A DNA stretch of 13,855 bases from DATEMK01 sp035275625 (GTDB lineage Bacteria > Bacteroidota > Bacteroidia > AKYH767-A > OLB10), in contig DATEMK010000338.1 in the NCBI GenBank assembly GCA_035275625.1, forward strand, positions 1 through 13,855. The letters run 5' to 3'. Shown here piece after piece: positions 6,656 through 13,855 of the stretch; position 1 is the stretch's first letter; each line of letters opens with the position of its first letter. Both the position numbers and the translations under genes were made by a program. The notes beneath the pieces were generated by a model that was not told where the DNA came from, made no database searches, and saw only the letters and a program-made list of their open reading frames with translations.

Positions 6656-8482
6656 ATGTGCGGAATAGCAGGAATAATTGCTGAATCGGTTTCCGGTTAC
6701 AGGGAGAATCTTTTTGCAATGATGAATTCACTCCGTCACAGGGGGCCGGATGGCGAAGGTTCCTTTTTTTTTGATCAATGTGCATTCGGCCATCGCAGGC
6801 TGAGCATTGTAGATTTAGAATGCGGCCATCAGCCCATGTTTAATAATTCAAAAAATACGGCCATTATTTTTAACGGGGAAATTTATGGTTATAAAAAAAT
6901 CAGGGAACAATTAAAAGACTATCCCTTTTCCACCAAATCTGACACAGAAGTCATTCTTGCTTTGTATGAAAAATATGACCGCCATTTTCTTCAGCATCTT
7001 CCCGGCATGTTTTCTTTGGCTATCTGGAACGAAGAAAAGAAGGAACTGATTTGTGCCCGGGACCGTTTTGGTGAAAAGCCTTTTTATTATGCTTACGGCA
7101 AACGCAATGAATTTATTTTCGCCTCTGAAATAAAAGCAATTATTGCCAGCGGGTTAGTGGAGCCTGTATTAGACAAAAATTCCCTGGACCATTACCTGAA
7201 ATATTTGTACATCCATCCGCATCAGACTGTTTACAAGAATATTTTTACCTTGCCCCCGGCACATATTCTCACTCTTAAACAGGGCAGGTTAAAAGTTGAA
7301 AAATATTGGGAGCTTCCGCAGACCGATCATAAGATTTCCCTGCAGGAAGCAGAAACAGAATTTAAAAAATTATTTACTGAAGCAGTGGAAAAACAATTAG
7401 TAGCGGATGTTCCTGTAGGGGCTTTTTTGAGTGGTGGATTGGATTCAAGCTCAGTGGTAGCGGCTGCTTCCGGCTTAAAACAGGGATTAAATACGTTTGC
7501 ATTTGCATTTGAACAGGGTGCGAATGAATTGCCTTTTGCGAAAATAATTGCTGAAAAATATAATACAGAGCATGTGGTGCTTGAAGATAAGCACGAAGAT
7601 ATCGGTGAACTGTTGCTCGAAATGCAAAATGTATATGATGAACCTTTTGCTGATTCTTCCAATATTCCAACTTACCTGATTTCAAAATACGCGGGCAAAT
7701 ATCATAAGGTAGTGTTAACGGGTGATGGCGGTGATGAAATGCTGGGAGGCTATACATCATGGTACCGGCCTTTATTGAACCTGCAAAAAAAAAGTGAGAA
7801 TAATGCAGCGGATAAAATGATTTCGCAATTTTTAAAAGTTATACTTTCTTTAACAAAAGGAAATGTTTATGAAAAAATCCGCAACCAGCTTAACCAATCT
7901 GATCAAATAAAAAATAAGACATTTATTGCACAGCAGCACCTGGCGCAGCTCGCATTTTTTGACGATAAGGAAATTCAAAAATTAAGTATTGAATCCCAGC
8001 AAAGCATTTTAAAAAATAAATTTACTAACACCGTGGATGATGCCATCAGGATGGATATTGAAAACTATATGCCCGGTGATATCCTGGTGAAAACCGACAG
8101 GGCTTCGATGGCAAACAACCTTGAGCTGAGGTCTCCGTTCCTGGATGTTGACCTTGCCTCGTTTTGTATCAGCCTGCCTTATACTATGAAAATCAGTAAC
8201 GAGACGGATAAGATCATATTAAAAAATACTTTGCGTGAATGGCTGCCGGCTGAAATACTGAATAGAAAAAAACAGGGATTTGGCGCTCCTGTTAATCATT
8301 GGCTCAAATTAAAATCTGTAGCCGCATTAAAAAGAGATTTTCTTAATGATAAAAACAAAAAAATATTTTCGGTTTTGCCTTTTGAAATAATTCAAAAAAT
8401 GATTCAGCAGGATGATTATAAAACATGGCAATTGCTGGTACTTTCAATGTGGATGGAAAATCATTCTTTTAAAATAAATTAA
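6656..8482 (+). CDS. asnB: Asparagine synthetase, glutamine-hydrolysing (AsnB type)
   Basis: At 608 residues the protein has the full two-domain build. The N-terminal class II glutamine amidotransferase starts MCGIAGI, giving the catalytic Cys2, with RHRGPDGEG (27-35) and NGEIYGY downstream for glutamine binding. The C-terminal synthetase has the ATP pyrophosphatase loop SGGLDSSS (259-266) and GDGGDEMLGGY (356-366). It would make asparagine from aspartate, ATP and glutamine. Members in polysaccharide loci are often thought to amidate uronic acids or other sugar acids instead. Sitting between a methyltransferase and two glycosyltransferases, with 7 bp to the next gene, it probably serves the glycan, but an ordinary metabolic role cannot be excluded. 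No key residue appears missing. Confidence 0.93.
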   Translation: MCGIAGIIAESVSGYRENLFAMMNSLRHRGPDGEGSFFFDQCAFGHRRLSIVDLECGHQPMFNNSKNTAIIFNGEIYGYKKIREQLKDYPFSTKSDTEVILALYEKYDRHFLQHLPGMFSLAIWNEEKKELICARDRFGEKPFYYAYGKRNEFIFASEIKAIIASGLVEPVLDKNSLDHYLKYLYIHPHQTVYKNIFTLPPAHILTLKQGRLKVEKYWELPQTDHKISLQEAETEFKKLFTEAVEKQLVADVPVGAFLSGGLDSSSVVAAASGLKQGLNTFAFAFEQGANELPFAKIIAEKYNTEHVVLEDKHEDIGELLLEMQNVYDEPFADSSNIPTYLISKYAGKYHKVVLTGDGGDEMLGGYTSWYRPLLNLQKKSENNAADKMISQFLKVILSLTKGNVYEKIRNQLNQSDQIKNKTFIAQQHLAQLAFFDDKEIQKLSIESQQSILKNKFTNTVDDAIRMDIENYMPGDILVKTDRASMANNLELRSPFLDVDLASFCISLPYTMKISNETDKIILKNTLREWLPAEILNRKKQGFGAPVNHWLKLKSVAALKRDFLNDKNKKIFSVLPFEIIQKMIQQDDYKTWQLLVLSMWMENHSFKIN

Positions 8483-8489
8483 TGCAAAG

Positions 8490-9536
8490 ATGACCACCCC
8501 GAAAGTTACCATCCTGATGAGTGTTTATAATGGTGAAAAATATTTAAAAGAAGCCATTGAAAGCATGCTTAAACAATCCTTTTCCGATTTTGAATTCCTG
8601 GTTTTTAATGATTGTTCAACGGATTCAAGCCGTGAAATAATTCTTTCTTATAATGATCCGAGAATTGTTTTAGTGGACAATGAAAAAAATATCGGTCTGA
8701 CTAAAACCCTCAATAAAGGAATTACTCTTGCAAAAGGAGCATACATCGCCCGGATGGATGCTGACGATGTGAGTCATCCTGAACGGTTAAATGAACAGGT
8801 TAAATTTCTTGACAAAAATACAGATGTATGCGTGTGCGGAACCTGGGTAAAGTTTTTAAAAGAAAAAGAAATATTAGAATTTCCACTCGAAAAAAACGAA
8901 TTGAAGGTTGCTTTTCTTTGTTGTTCCTGTTTTGCCCATCCCTCGGTTATGATTCGTAAATCTTTTTTAGAAAAACACGCCTTGCATTATAATGAACAAT
9001 TATTGTATGCGCAGGATTACGAACTTTGGGTAAAATGCAGCCATCTCGGAGCTTTAGGAAACATTGGAAAAGCATTACTTTTTTACAGGAATCATGAGGA
9101 CCAGATAAGCTTCCATAAAAAAAATCAGCAGCAGGCATTTGCCAATGTTGCAAGATTATTGCAGCTGGAATATTTAGGAATAACGCCTTCAAAAGATGAG
9201 GAGCAGCTGCATTGCTCACTTATGAAATCACAATTTGAATTCACAGATATGTACATTCAAAAGTCTTTTCAATGGGTGGAAAGGTTAACTGCGGCCAATC
9301 AGAAAACAGCAGCGTTTCCTGAATTTTATTTTAACAGGCTAATGGCTTCAACGAAAGAACAACTGTTGCTGACTTATTACCAGCATACCGGGTATGACTT
9401 TACTTTATTGAAATTATTATTTAATTCACCTTATCAGCCCTTTAAAAACTTATCTTTAATTAATAAAAGCAAGCTTATCTTCAAATGCATGTTACATTTG
9501 AAAAATAAAAATAGTCAGTTAAAAAATATCAATTGA
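8490..9536 (+). CDS. GT2-family glycosyltransferase
   Basis: The 348-residue protein carries a classic GT-A domain of family 2. VTILMSVYNGEKYL (6-19) is the first strand and nucleotide-binding turn, FLVFNDCSTDSS (36-47) carries the uridine-contacting aspartate, NIGLTKTLNKGI (67-78) is typical, and ARMDADDVSHPERL (87-100) gives the metal-binding DxD motif. The region PSVMIRKSFLEKHALHY with AQDYELWVK holds the later acidic acceptor-site motif. No membrane segments are evident, so it should use a nucleotide sugar at the cytoplasmic face. It begins 7 bp after the asnB stop and ends 16 bp before the DUF1919 start, indicating one transcript. Sugar and linkage are unknown. Confidence 0.92.
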   Translation: MTTPKVTILMSVYNGEKYLKEAIESMLKQSFSDFEFLVFNDCSTDSSREIILSYNDPRIVLVDNEKNIGLTKTLNKGITLAKGAYIARMDADDVSHPERLNEQVKFLDKNTDVCVCGTWVKFLKEKEILEFPLEKNELKVAFLCCSCFAHPSVMIRKSFLEKHALHYNEQLLYAQDYELWVKCSHLGALGNIGKALLFYRNHEDQISFHKKNQQQAFANVARLLQLEYLGITPSKDEEQLHCSLMKSQFEFTDMYIQKSFQWVERLTAANQKTAAFPEFYFNRLMASTKEQLLLTYYQHTGYDFTLLKLLFNSPYQPFKNLSLINKSKLIFKCMLHLKNKNSQLKNIN

Positions 9537-9552
9537 TTAATTGGTTCCCGGT

Positions 9553-10176
9553 ATGTTATCTGAATGGAAAAATAAAAAGAGGCTGAATCACCAGTTAAAA
9601 AACAAAACTTTTACCATCATATCCAGTAATTGTTGGGGAAGCACTGTTTACGAAGACATGGGAATTCAATATTTAACGCCCACGGTCGGGTTGTTTTTTT
9701 ACGCACCGTGTTACATTAAATTTCTGAAGGATCTCGAATTATTTTTATCTATCGACTTGCAATTCATTGAAAAATCAATGTATGAAGAGGCAAATATTTT
9801 AAGAGCTAAGAAATGGTATCCTTTGGGAATTTTGGATGGTGTTGAAATTCATTTTTTGCATTATAAAACGGAAGCGGATGCAAAGAAGAAATGGATCAGG
9901 AGAATTAACCGGATTAATTTTGACAATCTTTTTATTTCCTTTACAGACCGGGATCGTTGTACTATTGAAAATATTTATGAGTTCGATGCTTTGCCTTTCA
10001 AAAATAAAGTATGTTTTACCGCGAAGGAATATAAAGAAAGCAAATCAGCTATTTGGATAAAGGAATATTCAGGAAAGCCGTTTGTTGGAGATTTATATTC
10101 GGAAAGAAAAATAGTTGCCAGGTACTTCGATGCAATTGACTGGCTCAACTCAACTCTGATTAATACAAATGATTAA
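9553..10176 (+). CDS. DUF1919 family protein, exopolysaccharide-associated
   Basis: The 207-residue protein fits the DUF1919 family, often annotated as exopolysaccharide biosynthesis protein. Conserved stretches seen are TIISSNCWGS (21-30), YLTPTVGLFF (40-49), YIKFLKDLELFL (54-65), WYPLGILDGVEIHFLHYKTEADA (88-110), KKWIRRINRINFDNLF (112-127) and KNKVCFTAKEY (150-160). The biochemical role of the family is not established; its recurrent place beside glycosyltransferases suggests sugar transfer or modification. ATG 9553 was preferred over a TTG at 9541 that would add four residues. It sits between two GT2-type genes in tight spacing. It shares its frame with the next gene, separated by only a TAA and two codons before that gene's TTG. 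Confidence 0.85.
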   Translation: MLSEWKNKKRLNHQLKNKTFTIISSNCWGSTVYEDMGIQYLTPTVGLFFYAPCYIKFLKDLELFLSIDLQFIEKSMYEEANILRAKKWYPLGILDGVEIHFLHYKTEADAKKKWIRRINRINFDNLFISFTDRDRCTIENIYEFDALPFKNKVCFTAKEYKESKSAIWIKEYSGKPFVGDLYSERKIVARYFDAIDWLNSTLINTND

Positions 10177-10182
10177 AGAGCA

Positions 10183-11322
10183 TTGGAAAGCCTGAACACG
10201 GATTTACCCGTTACAATTGTTTATTGCTATCGCAACCGTGATCTTGCAAGAGTGAAAAGGTCATTGGACTCATTGAGCGGGCAAACCAATAAAAATTTTA
10301 CGGTCATATTTATAGATTATGGCAGTGAAAATGCTTTTAAGGAGGAAGTTCAGAAAATGACCAGCCGGTATTCCTTTTGTAAATATATCTACAACGATAC
10401 GCGCGGAATGCTTTGGAATCGTTCTCACGCTTTGAATTCAGGAATACGCCTGGCGGAAACGGAATTTGTTTTTACTGCGGATATTGATATGATTTTCAAA
10501 AATAATTTTGTTGAAAAACTGAACCAGCAGGCAAAAGACGACTGTGTGACTTTTTTCCAGGTGTATTATTTACCCGAGAAATTTTCAAATTGGGAAAATA
10601 TCAGTTCGGCAACTTATGAAACCAGTAAAAAATTTGCGCTTGGCCTGGCATTGCTCCCGGTTAAAATAATTAAAGAAATCGGGGGCTATGATGAATTTTA
10701 TTGTTTCTGGGGATTGGAAGATAACGATCTTGAGCACCGCCTCAACGATTCAGGAATCAAAACAAAATTTTATGACCAGGAAGTGCTGATGTATCATCAG
10801 TGGCATGAGCCAAGCACCGGTTCGCAAAAAGATTTTCCCACAGGCTGGGGCAATTTTCAAAATGATTATTTTAATTCGAAATTATCAGTTGTAAAAAGAA
10901 ATGATGATAAAGAATGGGGTAAATTATTTTCTGAAAAGCAAAGAGCTTCAATAAAAGTGATGAATGATTCACCGGGAGAATTTACGGTTCTCAATGGCAG
11001 CGCTTCCTATTTTATGTACCGGCTAATGCTGCAATTCAAAAGCATAAATCCTCATGAAACGCTGATGTTCGAATTTAATGATGTAAATTCTCAAACACAT
11101 TTGCAGTCAAGGTTAGGAAAAACAATTTCATTTCTTCAGAAAATTTTTAATGCAGCAAAAATTCCGGTGAAAGTTGTTTCACAATACCGCCATCTTTATA
11201 CAACCGTTTATGAAGTGCGGGATGAATTGATGATTTTTATTCTCGCTAACAATGATAAAATTGAAGAATACAGCGTTTTTATGGACGAAAGAAAATTGAA
11301 AGTTGCAATTGTTAAAAAATAA
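10183..11322 (+). CDS. GT2-type glycosyltransferase with galactosyltransferase-like C-domain motif (TTG start)
   Basis: The protein has 379 residues. The GT-A core starts at VTIVYCYRNRD (10-20), then FTVIFIDYGSEN (39-50), WNRSHALNSGIRLAETEFVFTADID (78-102) with the DxD motif at 100-102, and GGYDEFYCFWGLEDNDLEHRL (167-187), the hallmark of the Glyco_transf_7C module also found in chondroitin-polymerase-type enzymes. Histidines near 205-208 (MYHQWH) may help bind the metal. Residues ~230-379 do not resemble a domain I recognise. There is no ATG near the N-terminus: TTG 10183 is the only reasonable start after the in-frame TAA at 10174, with an AAAGAG just upstream. It is the last gene of the tight asnB-GT2-DUF1919-GT2 run and converges with the next gene. 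Confidence 0.87.
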   Translation: MESLNTDLPVTIVYCYRNRDLARVKRSLDSLSGQTNKNFTVIFIDYGSENAFKEEVQKMTSRYSFCKYIYNDTRGMLWNRSHALNSGIRLAETEFVFTADIDMIFKNNFVEKLNQQAKDDCVTFFQVYYLPEKFSNWENISSATYETSKKFALGLALLPVKIIKEIGGYDEFYCFWGLEDNDLEHRLNDSGIKTKFYDQEVLMYHQWHEPSTGSQKDFPTGWGNFQNDYFNSKLSVVKRNDDKEWGKLFSEKQRASIKVMNDSPGEFTVLNGSASYFMYRLMLQFKSINPHETLMFEFNDVNSQTHLQSRLGKTISFLQKIFNAAKIPVKVVSQYRHLYTTVYEVRDELMIFILANNDKIEEYSVFMDERKLKVAIVKK

Positions 11323-11343
11323 AAAAACTTCCGGCCTGAAAAT

Positions 11344-12252
11344 TTATTTTTTTCTTAGCCAAATCTCCAATTGCATCCCGGTTTGCGTTTTAGACATAAT
11401 CCAGTTTAAAACCGGGTCAGCCAATGCAGGTAAATAAGTATTCCCGTTCCAATAACGGAACCAGGAAATTTCATAATTATTAACTTCTGCATTTTTCCTG
11501 AAGGAATTCAAATCAAATTCATATAAATGAAAAGGAGTATGCATCGGGCTGATGTTTGCAACATAATCTGTGCACCGGAGCTTATAATAAATGTTGGCTA
11601 TTTTATTTATCAGCCAGCGTGATGACGGCACTTCAATGTGGATCAAACCTCCGGGTTTCAGCCAGCTTAAAGCTTTTTTAATAGAATCTGACGGATTGTA
11701 CAAATGTTCCAGGACAGCTCCGAATGAAATAAAATCAAAAAACTCGTTTTGATAATTTACATCTTCAATCGAACCCAGCTTCAATTTTTCTTTTGAAATA
11801 TTCATTTTGCTCAATGCTCTTTCATAAAAGGGTTGGGAAGGTTCAAAACCATAAGAATCAAAACCTGCATCCTGCAGGGCGATCATAGCTTTACCAAGGC
11901 CTGCCCCGATATCAAGCGATTTCATTCCGGGTTCAATGGGCTTCAGTTTTTTTAATGCTGCAATTTGTATTTTGAAATAATGAGGATTTTTTTCAAAGTA
12001 AGAGGGCTTCCAGTAATCTTCAGGTGGTAAGCCATAATGCTGGTCAATGCTTTCAGGCACGGGCATCGGGTTGGAAAATATTAATCCGCAGTTTTTGCAT
12101 TTAACAATGGTGGTCGCAATACCTTTCAATCCCGAAGGATTTTTCCCTTGTGATTGATTTAACCTTCTGCCAAGAATTTTTTGAAATGCTGAATCTGCAA
12201 GGCACATATTGCAGGATTCAATAAAATGAAAATGATAAGTAAATAATTTCAT
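11344..12252 (-). CDS. Class I methyltransferase with N-terminal CxxC...CxxC zinc-ribbon
   Basis: The 302-residue protein starts with two cysteine pairs, C14-x-x-C17 and C52-x-x-C55 (CKNCGLIFSNP), a likely zinc site seen in many sugar and small-molecule methyltransferases. The Rossmann core has SLDIGAGLGKA (112-122), YGFEPSQPF (134-142) with the acidic residue of strand two, FDFISFGAVLEHLYNPSD and LSWLKPGGLIHIEVPS, typical of Methyltransf_23-type enzymes. A GTG two codons upstream (12258) is possible; ATG 12252 is preferred. It lies on the strand opposite to its neighbours, its stop only 21 bp from the stop of the converging glycosyltransferase. A role in methylating a sugar of the same glycan is inferred from location. 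Confidence 0.86.
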   Translation of the reverse strand: MKLFTYHFHFIESCNMCLADSAFQKILGRRLNQSQGKNPSGLKGIATTIVKCKNCGLIFSNPMPVPESIDQHYGLPPEDYWKPSYFEKNPHYFKIQIAALKKLKPIEPGMKSLDIGAGLGKAMIALQDAGFDSYGFEPSQPFYERALSKMNISKEKLKLGSIEDVNYQNEFFDFISFGAVLEHLYNPSDSIKKALSWLKPGGLIHIEVPSSRWLINKIANIYYKLRCTDYVANISPMHTPFHLYEFDLNSFRKNAEVNNYEISWFRYWNGNTYLPALADPVLNWIMSKTQTGMQLEIWLRKK

Positions 12253-12354
12253 TGGCACTGTTTTTCGGAAGCAATATTATGCAATAAAAAATTGAAATAA
12301 GTTTTTTATACCCGATAAGCAAAAATTCGTTTGCTTTGTATTTAAACCGGGTGC

Positions 12355-12471
12355 ATGATTAAAAAAATAATAAAAAAGACGTATGAACTGTTTGCATTTA
12401 AAAAAGAAATTTTTTCAACTGCCCGCAAAATAGAAAAGCTAACCTTGCCGGAAGGCATTAATTCAAAGTAA
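12355..12471 (+). CDS. 38-residue basic ORF, possible remnant of a longer gene
   Basis: ATG 12355 to TAA 12469-12471 encodes a 38-residue peptide starting MIKKIIKKTYELFAFKKE and ending LPEGINSK. It is lysine-rich, with an amphipathic-looking helical pattern. From memory it resembles the N-termini of Bacteroidota glycan-locus methyltransferases, which often begin with a basic helix and then a proline-containing turn before the Rossmann fold. No such fold follows. It could be the stub of a deleted gene, a small leader peptide for the gene 27 bp downstream, or chance. Confidence 0.35.
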   Translation: MIKKIIKKTYELFAFKKEIFSTARKIEKLTLPEGINSK

Positions 12472-12498
12472 TATTTTACTGACTAATGCATTGAAAAA

Positions 12499-13611
12499 AT
12501 GTCATTTTCTTTTGAGAAGGAACAAGCCGTAATAATTATTACCTCAGACGAAGCGTGGAGTGAAGTCTGGCATACACAATTGCACTATGCCTGGAATTTG
12601 TCATTAAGATGCATGGTTTATTATGTAGGTCCGCCCGAAAAATGGAAATTCGCTAATTTATTTTTTTGGCGGGTTCCTGTCAGGAAGGAAAACAACAATT
12701 TATTTATTGTGACTTATCATACAGTTTTTCCCGTGAAGTTGCTGAATGGCTTTTTTGTGAGATTTAATGATGCAATAAATTCATTTCTTTTGAAGAAAAA
12801 AATTCCAAAAAACAAAACCAATATTTTACTTTGGAGATTTACCTACTTCAGATTTATAGTCCATCCGTTTATCCATCCTTCACGTTCTGTTTACCATGTT
12901 GTTGATCAATATATGGGAAAAAAGAATGACCGTTTTCTTGCTGAAAAATCTGACCTTGTCATTTCTACAAGTCCTAAATTTATGGACCATTATAAAAAGT
13001 ATAATCCTCATGTTATTAATATACCCCAGGCTGTGAGCAAAGAAGAATTTGTTTGCGATGAATCAGTGGTAAATAAAATAAAAAATGAATATGGAAAAAT
13101 TATACTTTTCATCGGAACTCTTTCGCCTGATATCAGTTTCGATATTTTTGAAAAAGTAAGTGAAAATTTTACCAGGCATAATATTCTTATGATCGGGCCT
13201 GAAAAGTTTTCAGATCATTCTGAAAGAAACCAGTTCGAAAATATTTTAAATAAAGCAAATGTTAAATACATCGGGGTTAAACCCGCAGCTCAATTAAAAA
13301 ATTATGTGAAAGCTTCCGAAGTTTGTATTATTCCCTACAAATCCGGGAGCGAAAAAAAGATGAGCATCCGGTCTCCCTTAAAAGCTATTAATTATATTGC
13401 CCAGAAAAAAATTGTGGTTTCTACTATTGACTGTGAAATAAAAGAATTAGAAAACAAAATTATTTACAATGCAGGGAATCATGAAGAATTTATTTTTTTA
13501 ATTCAAAAGGCAATTGATAAAGAATTAATAGTGGATGAAAAAGCCGTGAATGAATTTCTTGGTAAGATAAGCTATGATAAGCTGATAGATTTTATTTTCT
13601 CACGATTATAA
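12499..13611 (+). CDS. GT-B fold glycosyltransferase (GT4-like)
   Basis: The 370-residue protein has a two-domain GT-B layout. The N-domain (1-190) opens with the strand AVIIITSDEAW and contains VYHVVDQYMG (131-140) and SDLVISTSPKFMDHY (151-165), seen in TuaH-like and related GT4 enzymes, then a linking INIPQAVSKEEF (173-184). The C-domain starts IILFIGTLSPDISFD (201-215) and has ILMIGPEKF, VKYIGVKPAAQLKNYVKASEVCIIPY (255-280) and SIRSPLKAINYIAQKKIVVST (289-309), the donor-binding region. No membrane segment is obvious. It would transfer a sugar from a nucleotide donor to the growing lipid-linked glycan. It starts 27 bp after the 38-codon ORF and is followed 37 bp later by another glycosyltransferase, so the two are probably cotranscribed. 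Donor unknown. Confidence 0.85.
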   Translation: MSFSFEKEQAVIIITSDEAWSEVWHTQLHYAWNLSLRCMVYYVGPPEKWKFANLFFWRVPVRKENNNLFIVTYHTVFPVKLLNGFFVRFNDAINSFLLKKKIPKNKTNILLWRFTYFRFIVHPFIHPSRSVYHVVDQYMGKKNDRFLAEKSDLVISTSPKFMDHYKKYNPHVINIPQAVSKEEFVCDESVVNKIKNEYGKIILFIGTLSPDISFDIFEKVSENFTRHNILMIGPEKFSDHSERNQFENILNKANVKYIGVKPAAQLKNYVKASEVCIIPYKSGSEKKMSIRSPLKAINYIAQKKIVVSTIDCEIKELENKIIYNAGNHEEFIFLIQKAIDKELIVDEKAVNEFLGKISYDKLIDFIFSRL

Positions 13612-13648
13612 TTTAAACTGTTGAATTGTATTTTGACAATTCACCAAT

Positions 13649-13855
13649 ATGAAAACAAAGAAAAAAGTTATTTACATTATTTCATTTATAGATAAAGCGC
13701 TGATCTATGAATGGACGGCTGCGTATTTTGCAAATTCAGAATTATTTGAAATAAAATATCTTCTCATGAACCCGGGTGAAACCGCTTTGTCAAAATTTAT
13801 GGCTGCGCATAATATTCCATTTAAAATAATAAAGTATAAGGGGAAAAAAAATTTT
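13649..13855 (+). CDS. Glycosyltransferase N-terminus (GT4-like), cut by the right edge
   Basis: ATG 13649 opens a frame that stays open for 69 codons to the edge. The start MKTKKKVIYIISFIDKAL followed by IYEWTAAYF and IKYLLMNPGETALSKFM, then HNIPFKIIKYKGKK, follows the alternating strand-helix pattern of the N-terminal domain of GT-B glycosyltransferases of the GT4 type in Bacteroidota. The catalytic C-domain is outside the window, so the assignment is based on the N-terminal pattern and context only. Confidence 0.6.
   Translation, partial: MKTKKKVIYIISFIDKALIYEWTAAYFANSELFEIKYLLMNPGETALSKFMAAHNIPFKIIKYKGKKNF

Noticed and set aside
7327..7760. Two minus-strand frames within asnB
   Set aside because: They are shadows antisense to the synthetase domain, which contains the conserved ATP-loop and GDGGDE motifs.
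11323..11343. A-run, short TTC/GAA stem and T-run between converging genes considered as a bidirectional terminator
   Set aside because: The stem would be only about three base pairs plus A/T pairing, too weak to call.

Overview
The window reads as part of a surface-polysaccharide (O-antigen, capsule or exopolysaccharide) biosynthesis locus from a member of the Bacteroidota. Three things support this: a large secreted protein ending in a type A sorting domain of the type IX secretion system (T9SS, found only in this phylum and its relatives), AT-rich gaps without Shine-Dalgarno sites, and a few candidate TAnnTTTG -7 boxes. Genus and species cannot be told from the sequence alone. No rRNA, tRNA, CRISPR array, transposase or phage gene was seen.

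Layout: (1) 1-2188, minus strand: a T9SS cargo protein cut by the left edge just before its C-terminus, with a signal peptide, a long beta-rich region, paired calcium-loop (dockerin-like) motifs, a cohesin-like domain and the sorting domain. (2) 2189-2640: non-coding, with three GCGGAA motifs spaced exactly 21 bp apart. (3) 2641-5459: an FkbM-type methyltransferase, a GT11 alpha-1,2-fucosyltransferase, and on the minus strand a methyltransferase with a zinc-ribbon-like N-terminus. The gaps around these genes hold a 9-bp tandem repeat inside a hairpin, a 7-bp tandem repeat, and a 110-bp imperfect palindrome. (4) 5859-11322, plus strand: small methyltransferase, AsnB-type asparagine synthetase, GT2 glycosyltransferase, DUF1919 protein, and a second GT2-type glycosyltransferase. 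The last four are 6-16 bp apart and probably form an operon. (5) 11344-12252, minus strand: a methyltransferase with two CxxC pairs, convergent with that operon. (6) 12355-13855, plus strand: a 38-codon basic ORF that may be a gene remnant, a GT-B glycosyltransferase, and the start of another glycosyltransferase cut by the right edge.

Taken together, these genes would build and decorate a glycan: four or five glycosyltransferases for assembly, including a fucose branch or cap; an amidotransferase that may amidate a sugar acid or supply nitrogen; and four methyltransferases for O- or C-methylation. No GDP-fucose synthesis, flippase (Wzx), polymerase (Wzy) or initiating transferase is visible, so the locus must continue outside the window. 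The mixed strands, repeat-filled gaps and visible change in codon style between 2641-4398 and the later genes suggest assembly from separately acquired cassettes. I see no clearly new defence or mobile system. The most unusual items are the repeat-bounded cassettes, the same-frame DUF1919/GT2 pair with a TTG start, and the dockerin-like/cohesin-like T9SS protein.
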